A DNA stretch of 7,376 nt from an uncultured Polymorphobacter sp. (GTDB lineage Bacteria > Pseudomonadota > Alphaproteobacteria > Sphingomonadales > Sphingomonadaceae). Below the pieces are notes generated by a model that was not told the DNA's origin, did not search any database, and saw only the letters and a list, made by a program, of their open reading frames with translations. The DNA lies in assembly GCA_937894055.1 (NCBI GenBank), contig CALDHQ010000418.1:1-7376 (forward strand), written 5' to 3'. A program made the position numbers and the translations under genes. Positions 1-5,406 of this stretch are shown here, in pieces. Position 1 is the first letter of the stretch; each line of letters begins with the position of its first letter.

Positions 1-1044
1 GTAACCGTCGTTGCGGCCGGCGATGGTGACCTTGGTCAGCACCGCCTTGCTGTCGGCGCCGATGGTCCAGACATAGCTGAAGTCCTGGCCGTTCTGGATC
101 GCCGATTCGGGTAGGCGGATCAGCCGCGTCGACAGCGCCAGCGGCACGTCGAGTTCGACCAGCGCGCCCGGCCACAGCTCGTCCTTGGCATTGGCGAACT
201 CGGCCTTGGCGGCGATCGAGCCGTTGAGCGGATCGACATTGTTGTCGAGGAAAACCAGCTTGCCGGTGGCGACGACGTTGCCGGTCTCTCCGGCTTCGGT
301 GCCGCCGGTACCGCGGCCATGCGCGCTGACCGCGACGGGACCCGCTGCATAGCGGTCGCGCAGCGCCTGGATGCGATCGGGCGGCACGGCAAAGCGCACC
401 GAAATCGGCGACAGCTGGTTGATGGTCACCAGCGGCACGGTGTCATTGGCGCGCACGGTGGCGCCAAGCTTGAAGCCGATTTCGCCGCTGCGTCCTGATA
501 CAGGGGCGTTGATGCTGAGGTACGACAAGCCGGTTTCGGCCGCCGACAGAGCGCCGCGCGCGCCGCCTATGCCGGCGCGCGCGCTTTCGGCGGCGGCGCG
601 CTTCTGATCGATAGTGGCACCCGAAATGAACCCCGATTTGACCAGCGCCTGCGCGCGCTTGTAATCGGCCTCGGCCTGCACGGCGGCGGCATTGGCGCTG
701 GCGAGCGCGGCGCGGGCCTGCGCGACATTGGCGCGCTGCGCACGGTCATCGAGGCGGAACAGCGGCTGGCCGGCGCGGACATTGCTGCCTTCCTTGAACA
801 GCACCGCGGTAATCTGGCCATCGACGCGCGACCGCACCGCCACCGATTGCAACGGCGTCACCGTGCCGAGCACCGTCAGCCGTGGCACATAATCGGCAAG
901 CTGCGCGGTTTCGGCCGACACCAGCATCGGCGGCTTGGGCTTGTTCGCGGCATCATCGCGCCCGCACGCCGCCAGCGCCAGCAGCAGCACACCGCACAGC
1001 GCCATGCGCGTTTGCGACAGAAAACTATGCGTCTTCGAATTCAT
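1..1044 (-). CDS. RND efflux periplasmic adaptor (HlyD/AcrA-type membrane fusion lipoprotein), 3' end outside window
   Basis: Periplasmic adaptor that links an inner-membrane RND pump to an outer-membrane channel. The frame is open from ATG 1044 to the window edge, giving 348 codons without a stop. The N-terminus has a hydrophobic segment (residues 14-26) ending in lipobox L24-A25-A26-C27, so it should be a lipoprotein anchored through Cys27. Residues about 68-100 form the first half of a lipoyl-like (barrel-sandwich) domain, with VDGQITAV followed by EGSNVRAGQPLFRLDD. Residues about 101-175 are an Ala/Arg/Gln-rich helical hairpin. The second lipoyl half follows (SINAPVSGRSGEIGFKLG), then the beta-barrel. 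This order is typical of MdtA/AcrA-like adaptors. No convincing SD precedes ATG 1044; Met14 is an alternative start, also without SD, and would still keep the lipobox. The pump gene would be expected beyond base 1. Family call is firm; the substrate is unknown. Confidence 0.93.
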   Translation of the reverse strand, partial: MNSKTHSFLSQTRMALCGVLLLALAACGRDDAANKPKPPMLVSAETAQLADYVPRLTVLGTVTPLQSVAVRSRVDGQITAVLFKEGSNVRAGQPLFRLDDRAQRANVAQARAALASANAAAVQAEADYKRAQALVKSGFISGATIDQKRAAAESARAGIGGARGALSAAETGLSYLSINAPVSGRSGEIGFKLGATVRANDTVPLVTINQLSPISVRFAVPPDRIQALRDRYAAGPVAVSAHGRGTGGTEAGETGNVVATGKLVFLDNNVDPLNGSIAAKAEFANAKDELWPGALVELDVPLALSTRLIRLPESAIQNGQDFSYVWTIGADSKAVLTKVTIAGRNDGY

Positions 1045-1115
1045 TGCAGGGCTTGTCTATTCCGGATTTGGCAGAGGCGTCGATTGCCCCTCGCACAGCA
1101 CAGGCCCGACTGCAC

Positions 1116-1128
1116 ATGAATTTTTCAT
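1116..1128. promoter_or_regulatory. Small inverted repeat upstream of the efflux adaptor (possible operator)
   Basis: ATGAA-TTT-TTCAT is a 5-base inverted repeat with a 3-base centre, lying about 70 bases upstream of the adaptor start in an AT-rich patch of otherwise GC-rich DNA. Adaptor/pump operons are often controlled by a TetR- or MarR-type repressor at such sites, but no regulator gene is visible here and the arms are short. A weak candidate only. Confidence 0.2.
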
Positions 1129-1212
1129 TTACCGTCACGAAGCCGACGCGAAAATGTCATGCCTCTGCTGCGCCGCACCAAATTCCGGCCCCGGTTGGCG
1201 ACAGCCGCGCGC

Positions 1213-1380
1213 CTAGTGACTGACCCCCGGCGGCGGCAAACGGCGGCGCACCAGCGCGACAATCACCACGCACAGCAGCAACGGCAACCACGCCGGCACC
1301 CCGAGCAGCGATACCCCGGGATTGAACCAGAGGATCAGCAGCGCGGCGAGCGCAATGAAGCAGAGCAGCGAAAATCGCAT
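1213..1380 (-). CDS. Small two-helix membrane protein, 55 aa, unknown function
   Basis: ATG 1380 to TAG 1213-1215 encodes 55 residues. Residues about 4-20 (SLLCFIALAALLILWFN) and 30-44 (AWLPLLLCVVIVALV) are strongly hydrophobic and separated by a short PGVSLLGVP turn. Arg2 and the R45-R46-R47 cluster bracket them, so by the positive-inside rule both ends should be cytoplasmic, giving a helical hairpin in the inner membrane. Start choice is supported by GAGG (from 1387-1390) six bases upstream. A longer overlapping frame on this strand has no such organisation and is a shadow. The gene lies between the efflux adaptor and the secreted protein, all on the minus strand, but with gaps of about 160 bases on each side, so it is probably transcribed alone. 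I do not recognise the family; small proteins of this build are often unannotated. Confidence 0.72.
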   Translation of the reverse strand: MRFSLLCFIALAALLILWFNPGVSLLGVPAWLPLLLCVVIVALVRRRLPPPGVSH

Positions 1381-1386
1381 GGGGGG

Positions 1387-1390
1387 CCTC
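1387..1390 (-). promoter_or_regulatory. Shine-Dalgarno site of the 55-aa membrane protein
   Basis: The minus strand reads GAGG followed by six C bases and then ATG 1380. The spacing is suitable and this site is a main reason for accepting the short frame as a gene. Confidence 0.6.
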
Positions 1391-1475
1391 GATCAACATT
1401 TCATATCGCGGCGCCAATCTGACCCCGTTAGCGAGCGCGATAGATCCCCAATGCCCGAAACTTGTGAAGTTTTGA

Positions 1476-1505
1476 TGAATAGAAACGCCAGCAATTGGCT
1501 GACAA
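1476..1505 (-). promoter_or_regulatory. Possible sigma-70-type promoter for the 55-aa membrane protein
   Basis: On the minus strand TTGTCA (1505-1500) is followed after 18 bases by TATTCA (1481-1476), about 95 bases upstream of ATG 1380. The -35 matches TTGACA at five of six positions; the -10 is poor. The gap is noticeably richer in A/T than the flanking genes, as expected of a promoter region. Only a suggestion. Confidence 0.25.
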
Positions 1506-1538
1506 CACGCCAATATTTTAAAATTGCAGCGTTACGGG

Positions 1539-2123
1539 TTAACGCTTCTTCTCCGGCGCCGCTACGCCGTCGCGGACCAGGTCGGTGCCGCTGCGCAGCG
1601 TCCACACCGCCTGCGGCGTCTTCGGCTGGAACTCGCTACGCGTCGTCAGCGTGTTGCCGTCACGCGTCTGCGTGACCCGGATCAGCGCCGGCTGGTTATT
1701 GTCGGTGCCGTCGCGGGTATAGACAATCGACCAGTGCAGCGCGTCGTCATAGCGCGCGATCTGCGCCGCCGACGTCTCGCTCGACACCGGCTTGCCGCGA
1801 CGGAATGCCGCGGTCGTCACGTTCGCGGTCGCAGCATCGAACAGCGAAACATCGGTGATCGTGACGATGCCGGTCTTGGGGCCATCGGCAAAACGGTTGA
1901 TGCTGATGACCGTCGCGCCGTCGGGCAGCGCGACGACCTCGCTGACCATCGGCAGCTTTTCCTGTGCGTTGCTGGTGTAGTCGCGGTAGCCCAGCGTGCC
2001 TGTCCAGCGGCCGCTCAAGCCGCCGACCAGCGCCGCCGCATCGGGCGCCGCCAGCGCCGGTGCCGCCGACAGCATCGCGGCGGTAAAAACCAGGGTTGCG
2101 CGGAAAAATGCTGCTGGTTTCAT
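1539..2123 (-). CDS. Secreted protein of unknown function, 194 aa
   Basis: ATG 2123 to TAA 1539-1541. I place the start here, 19 codons inside the longest frame, because GAAAGG (2137-2132) sits eight bases upstream and the protein then begins with a classical signal peptide: KPAAFFR, a hydrophobic core to about residue 20, and a cleavage site after A23-L24-A25. The mature part of about 169 residues has no cysteine and is rich in Thr, Val and Arg. It starts with GGLSGRWTGTLGYRDY (residues 34-49), a G-x-W-x-G pattern seen at the first strand of lipocalin/FABP-like beta-barrels, and then alternates polar and hydrophobic residues, suggesting an all-beta fold. The charged C-terminus is EKKR. Likely periplasmic. 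It is divergent from the DUF1295 gene across 108 bases and may share a regulatory region. The function is not known; the barrel idea is inference. Confidence 0.85.
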   Translation of the reverse strand: MKPAAFFRATLVFTAAMLSAAPALAAPDAAALVGGLSGRWTGTLGYRDYTSNAQEKLPMVSEVVALPDGATVISINRFADGPKTGIVTITDVSLFDAATANVTTAAFRRGKPVSSETSAAQIARYDDALHWSIVYTRDGTDNNQPALIRVTQTRDGNTLTTRSEFQPKTPQAVWTLRSGTDLVRDGVAAPEKKR

Positions 2124-2231
2124 CGCTGGAGCCTTTCGTCTTGCCGCGCGCTGCGGATAGGATATGCCTGTGAAATGCAAGGACGCGGAGCCTGTTGCCA
2201 GAGTTCCAACCGCGCCGCAGGGGGAGACTGA
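2124..2231. promoter_or_regulatory. Divergent intergenic region between the secreted protein and the DUF1295 gene
   Basis: These 108 bases separate two genes transcribed away from each other, so promoters for both should lie here. I could not find a convincing -35/-10 pair on either strand. SD sites are clear at both ends: GAAAGG for the leftward gene (2137-2132) and GGGGAG (2221-2226) for the rightward gene. Confidence 0.5.
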
Positions 2232-3032
2232 ATGATGAGCGGAATCGCATCGCTGTTACTGACCAACTTTGCCGTCGCCTTCGCGCTGTTCGTGGTGCTG
2301 TGGCTGGTCGGCATCATGCGCCGCGACCCGAGCCATGTCGATGCTTTCTGGGCGCTCGGCATGGTGCTGCTGGCGTGGACGACATTGTTCCAGCTCGGCG
2401 AAACCACACCGCGCCGCTTGCTGCTCGTCGGCCTGTGCACCGTCTGGGGACTTCGCCTCGGCGGCTATCTGCTGTGGCGCGTCAACAAGCACGGCGCCGA
2501 CCCGCGCTACGTCAAGATGATGAGCAAGGCCGAAAGCCAGCGCGGCTGGGGCTTCGCCAAGGCATCGTTCATTCTGGTGTTCGCGCTGCAGGCGCCGCTG
2601 CTGTGGATCGTCTGCCTGCCCGTCCAGCTCGGCCAGGTCAGCGCCGAGCCGCTCGCCATCGGCACCCTCGGCTGGATCGGCGCCGCACTCGCGGTCATCG
2701 GTATATTGTTCGAAACCATCGGCGACGCGCAGCTGACGGCGTTCAAGGCCAACCCCGACAACAAGGGCAAGGTGATGGACAAGGGGCTGTGGCGCTACAC
2801 CCGCCACCCCAACTATTTCGGCGATGCCTGCACCTGGTGGGGCCTGTTCCTGATCGCCGCCGAGACCATGCCCGGCCTATGGGCGCTGCCCGGGCCGGTA
2901 CTGCTGACCTATCTGTTGACCAAATGGAGCGGCGTGCCGACCACCGAAGGCAAGCTGCGCCGCTCGCGGCCGGGCTATGAGGATTATGTGCGGCGCACGT
3001 CGGGATTTGTGCCGATGCCGCCCAGGGCCTGA
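2232..3032 (+). CDS. DUF1295 family integral membrane protein (steroid 5-alpha-reductase / ICMT-like fold)
   Basis: 266 residues from ATG 2232 to TGA 3030-3032; a second ATG follows immediately at 2235. GGGGAG at 2221-2226 is five bases from the first and eight from the second, so either could be used. Hydrophobic segments occur at about residues 5-28, 38-54, 62-82, 110-132, 142-162 and 200-230. The family signature is clear: ETIGDAQLTAFKANP (161-175), then GLWRYTRHPNYFGD (185-198) followed by WWG, and the C-terminal RPGYEDYVRRTSGFVPMPP. This RHPNY block is shared with isoprenylcysteine methyltransferases and 5-alpha-reductases and forms the cofactor-binding region there. The biochemical role of DUF1295 proteins is not established to my knowledge; a membrane-lipid reductase or methyltransferase is a guess. 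The gene converges on the methyltransferase gene, with only the repeat at 3039-3073 between them. Confidence 0.92.
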   Translation: MMSGIASLLLTNFAVAFALFVVLWLVGIMRRDPSHVDAFWALGMVLLAWTTLFQLGETTPRRLLLVGLCTVWGLRLGGYLLWRVNKHGADPRYVKMMSKAESQRGWGFAKASFILVFALQAPLLWIVCLPVQLGQVSAEPLAIGTLGWIGAALAVIGILFETIGDAQLTAFKANPDNKGKVMDKGLWRYTRHPNYFGDACTWWGLFLIAAETMPGLWALPGPVLLTYLLTKWSGVPTTEGKLRRSRPGYEDYVRRTSGFVPMPPRA

Positions 3033-3038
3033 GAGAAA

Positions 3039-3073
3039 GGGCCTCCGGCGGGCAGGGGCTGGCCCCTGCACCC
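3039..3073 (+). repeat. 35-base GC-rich interspersed repeat, copy A
   Basis: Starts six bases after the DUF1295 stop. It begins GGGCCTCCGGCGGGC, continues with a perfect stem-loop and ends TGCACCC. It matches 33 of 35 positions with copy B at 4088-4122 in the opposite orientation. Similarity also reaches outward into the stop codon (GCCTGAGA in both). It fills most of the 52-base gap between two convergent genes. From memory, related elements are scattered at gene ends in sphingomonads and other alphaproteobacteria; this needs a genome search. Confidence 0.75.
3053..3068. terminator. Perfect stem-loop inside repeat A, possible bidirectional terminator
   Basis: CAGGGGC-TG-GCCCCTG forms a 7-base-pair GC-rich hairpin, at most a 2-4 base loop. 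CCCATTTTGGGG just after it (3071-3082) can form a second small hairpin. It lies between the convergent stops of the DUF1295 and methyltransferase genes, where termination in both directions would be useful. There is no proper U-run on either strand, so it may instead be a 3'-end RNA-stabilising structure. Confidence 0.45.
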
Positions 3074-3084
3074 ATTTTGGGGAT

Positions 3085-4020
3085 TTAGTTTGCCGGGCGG
3101 TGGCTAACGGCAGCCGCGATCTGGTCGAGGTGTTCGTCCCAGGTGCCGCAGCAGCCGCCCCATGCAACGACATCCGGCAATCGTTGCGCCAGATGCCCCA
3201 TCCGCACCGCGAGGTCGGGCGGATCGCCGCGTTCGAGGTGGCCGATCTGGCAAAGCTCGACCTTTTCCTTCGACGAGGCATTGGGACGCAGCGCGCCGAG
3301 CCGATGCGCGCGGTCGCCGATGTCATCGAGCAACGGTTCGAATTCCAGCGGATGCGAACAGTTGAGGCCGTAGAACAGCGCGTAGCTGTCGGTTGCCGCG
3401 TCGATCAGCTCGATGGCCTGGCGCAGCGTCGGCTGCCCGGCGACCAGCATCGCGCTATCGGGCATCAGCGACATCACAATCGGCAGGTCGTGCGACCGCG
3501 CGGCACGGATGACGCCGATAACTTCATCGATGTTCGTAAAGGTCATGGCCTGCACGAGGTCGACCTGCGCCGCGGCCAGATTGGTCATCTGGACCGCGTG
3601 ATACGCCTCGGCGGACGCGATGGTGACCGTTTCGTTGCGGCCATAGGCATCGCCCTGTGGTCCGACGCAACCCGTGATCAGCAGATGCGGCAGTCGCGCG
3701 CGATACGGCGCGGACACCGTACGCAGGAAATCGATGGCGCGCTGCTGAAACGCCGTCAGCGCTGCCGCGTCCAACCCCAAAGCCTCGGCCCAATCCGGGC
3801 TGGCGCGGTAATCCAGCCCGCCCAGCATGACGCCCATGCCGTGCCGCACGCCGACATCGAGCACGGCTTCATACATTTCGGTCAGCCTCGCGACCGCGGC
3901 GGCATTGTCGAGCAATGGGAACAGCGCAAACTGCGGCAGGTCAAAACCGTAGCCGTACATCAGCTCGGTTTCCTGACCACCTTCGGTCAGATAGCGCAAT
4001 CCGTGCAGAAAAGGTGACAT
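3085..4020 (-). CDS. Homocysteine S-methyltransferase family protein
   Basis: 311 residues, ATG 4020 to TAA 3085-3087, with a strong SD (GGAGG at 4034-4030, nine bases upstream). The family transfers a methyl group from a donor such as S-methylmethionine, betaine or methyl-cobalamin/folate to a thiol such as homocysteine, in a zinc-dependent (betaine/alpha8) barrel. Visible motifs: TEGGQETEL (12-20) at the first strand, GCVGPQGDAY (117-126), AMTFTN (158-163), GLNCSHP (218-224) and GGCCGT (288-293). Cys221, Cys290 and Cys291 are the expected zinc ligands, so the enzyme looks intact and of normal single-domain length. It is cytoplasmic, with no signal. It follows the PLP enzyme on the same strand after 105 bases containing repeat B, so co-transcription is possible but not assured. 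Methyl donor and acceptor cannot be read from the sequence; do not equate it with mmuM or metH. Confidence 0.9.
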   Translation of the reverse strand: MSPFLHGLRYLTEGGQETELMYGYGFDLPQFALFPLLDNAAAVARLTEMYEAVLDVGVRHGMGVMLGGLDYRASPDWAEALGLDAAALTAFQQRAIDFLRTVSAPYRARLPHLLITGCVGPQGDAYGRNETVTIASAEAYHAVQMTNLAAAQVDLVQAMTFTNIDEVIGVIRAARSHDLPIVMSLMPDSAMLVAGQPTLRQAIELIDAATDSYALFYGLNCSHPLEFEPLLDDIGDRAHRLGALRPNASSKEKVELCQIGHLERGDPPDLAVRMGHLAQRLPDVVAWGGCCGTWDEHLDQIAAAVSHRPAN

Positions 4021-4087
4021 CGCGGCAGTCCTCCCCCAGCCGTCAAACTACCACCGAATCCAGCCGCTTGCCACCGCGCCCAAACCC

Positions 4088-4122
4088 GGGTGCAGGGGCA
4101 AGCCGCTGCCCGCCGGAGGCCC
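4088..4122 (-). repeat. 35-base GC-rich interspersed repeat, copy B
   Basis: Read on the minus strand it starts three bases after the TGA of the PLP enzyme gene and matches copy A (3039-3073) at 33 of 35 positions. The differences are at repeat positions 18 (G to C) and 23 (G to T). The first makes one mismatch in the central stem, so this hairpin is weaker than that of copy A. Because it separates the PLP enzyme from the methyltransferase on the same strand, it could attenuate transcription or stabilise the upstream message. Confidence 0.72.
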
Positions 4123-4125
4123 TTC

Positions 4126-5406
4126 TCAGGCCGAAATCGGAAACGTCGGCCAGCGTTCGGTGATCTCGCCGTTTTCGTAAACCAGCAGGTCACCGAACTG
4201 CAGCAGCACCGCTTCGCTCTGCGTCGGGCGCAGGTAGACGAAATCGTCGGGGGCGAGGTGGACCTTGTTGCTCGCGGTGAGCAGTTCCTGGTTCGACGAG
4301 CGGCCATAGAGCTTCGAATAGTCGAGCCCGGCGGGGTAGTCGGGCTTCGCCAGCCAATGGCCGCCGTGGATGAAAAACGCCTGTTGCACTTGCGGGTCGA
4401 ACAGCGCGAACAGCCCGGTCAGCTTTTCGAGGCTCGGCACCTGCACGCGGTCGAGCGCCTTCAACACCGGCGTCGCGATGAACGCGGCGGGCACATGGTG
4501 CGCCAGCGTATCGAGGTCGAAATCGGTCGGTTTGACGAATGCCGAGCCGATCGACACTTCGTTCGCCGCAGTTTCGGCCGCGTGCAGCGCATAGGTCGGG
4601 CTGCCGGCGCTGTTGTAGGTGAAGCGCTTCGGGTCGCCGGGGCGCTTTGCCTCCAATACCCCCTGCGCGTCGCGATACGCCTTGAGCATCCGCGCGAACG
4701 CCCGCGCCCGGTCGGGCACCTTGGCGATGTGTGGGTCATAGCCCATCAGCCCGGTGATTTCGACGTTGGGGAGCGTCGCGGCGAGGTCGAGCACCTCCGC
4801 CAGCGTCGCCGTGTCGGCAAACCCGCCCCGATGCAGCCCGACATCGATTTCGAGGTTGGCACGCAGCGGCAAACCCGCCGCCGCGGTCAGCGCCGCATAT
4901 TGCTTGAGCCGCGCCGGCGTATCGATCAGCCATTGCGGGTTGAGTGCACTACTGCGGTAATATTCCGCCGCCGCCACCGCGGTCAGCGGCTTGCCCATCA
5001 GCACATCGGCCTGCGGCGTCTTCGCGGCGATTTCCGCCAGCATCGGCGTGTTGAACACCATGTAGCGGTTGGTGCCGCTGCCTTGGGCGACGGCTTCGAT
5101 CAGGTCATGGCTCGGCAGCGACTTGACCACCACGCGCGTCCCCAGCCCGCTGCCCGCCAGCTTCGCCTTGACCGCCGCGATGTTGGCATTGAGCCGGGCG
5201 CGGTCGATGACCAGCACCGGCGCGCCGACACCGGCGCGCTTCAACGCCGCAGACAGGCCGTCGAAATAGCCGCTATCGACCGGTGCCGGCTCAGCCATGC
5301 GATTTGCCACCGCCACGCCGACGGCCGCAGTTGCCGCCACCCCGCCGCCGATCAACACGCTGCGTCGCGCCCATCCCTTTTTCTCCGGTTTTGCTGGTTC
5401 AGACAC
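4126..5406 (-). CDS. Fold-type III PLP enzyme, D-threonine aldolase / D-serine dehydratase-like (alanine racemase N-terminal domain), exported
   Basis: I start at GTG 5406 (426 residues): AAGG (5416-5413) lies six bases upstream and the protein begins with a Tat-like signal, KKGWARRSVLIGGG plus a hydrophobic stretch to residue 35. The longer frame upstream only shadows the oxidase gene. The PLP barrel opens with VLVIDRARLNANI (64-76). Lys95 in RVVVKSLPS is the likely Schiff-base lysine. ANLEIDVGLHRGGF (183-196) and ITGLMGYDPH (217-226) are family blocks, and FTYNSAGSPTY (262-272) probably belongs to phosphate binding. The C-terminal beta-domain has FVYLRPTQSEAVL (389-401) where metal-dependent relatives carry a PNHxC/D-type motif, so the zinc/metal His is not seen. 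The GTG overlaps the oxidase stop by eight bases, so the two are translationally coupled. The substrate is unknown; a hydroxy-amino-acid lyase/aldolase or amino-acid deaminase role is inferred from the family. Confidence 0.85.
   Translation of the reverse strand: MSEPAKPEKKGWARRSVLIGGGVAATAAVGVAVANRMAEPAPVDSGYFDGLSAALKRAGVGAPVLVIDRARLNANIAAVKAKLAGSGLGTRVVVKSLPSHDLIEAVAQGSGTNRYMVFNTPMLAEIAAKTPQADVLMGKPLTAVAAAEYYRSSALNPQWLIDTPARLKQYAALTAAAGLPLRANLEIDVGLHRGGFADTATLAEVLDLAATLPNVEITGLMGYDPHIAKVPDRARAFARMLKAYRDAQGVLEAKRPGDPKRFTYNSAGSPTYALHAAETAANEVSIGSAFVKPTDFDLDTLAHHVPAAFIATPVLKALDRVQVPSLEKLTGLFALFDPQVQQAFFIHGGHWLAKPDYPAGLDYSKLYGRSSNQELLTASNKVHLAPDDFVYLRPTQSEAVLLQFGDLLVYENGEITERWPTFPISA

Noticed and set aside
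545..605. Dense GCGC-rich stretch in the adaptor gene
   Set aside because: It encodes the Ala/Arg/Gly-rich helical hairpin in frame, and codon bias accounts for the low complexity.
1157..1513. Minus-strand frame of 118 codons overlapping the 55-aa membrane protein
   Set aside because: No SD, no coherent hydrophobic pattern, and it overlaps the better supported short gene in another frame.
1524..2231. Plus-strand frame of 235 codons opposite the secreted protein
   Set aside because: Arg-rich shadow; the minus strand has a signal peptide and SD.
2977..4017. Plus-strand frame of 346 codons opposite the methyltransferase
   Set aside because: Shadow frame; the opposite strand has the complete methyltransferase with zinc cysteines and SD.
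3039..4122. The two 35-base repeats as terminal inverted repeats of an insertion element carrying the methyltransferase
   Set aside because: There is no transposase and the enclosed gene is an ordinary enzyme. Each repeat is tied to the stop codon of its own outer gene, with no clear target-site duplication; a gene-end repeat family fits better.
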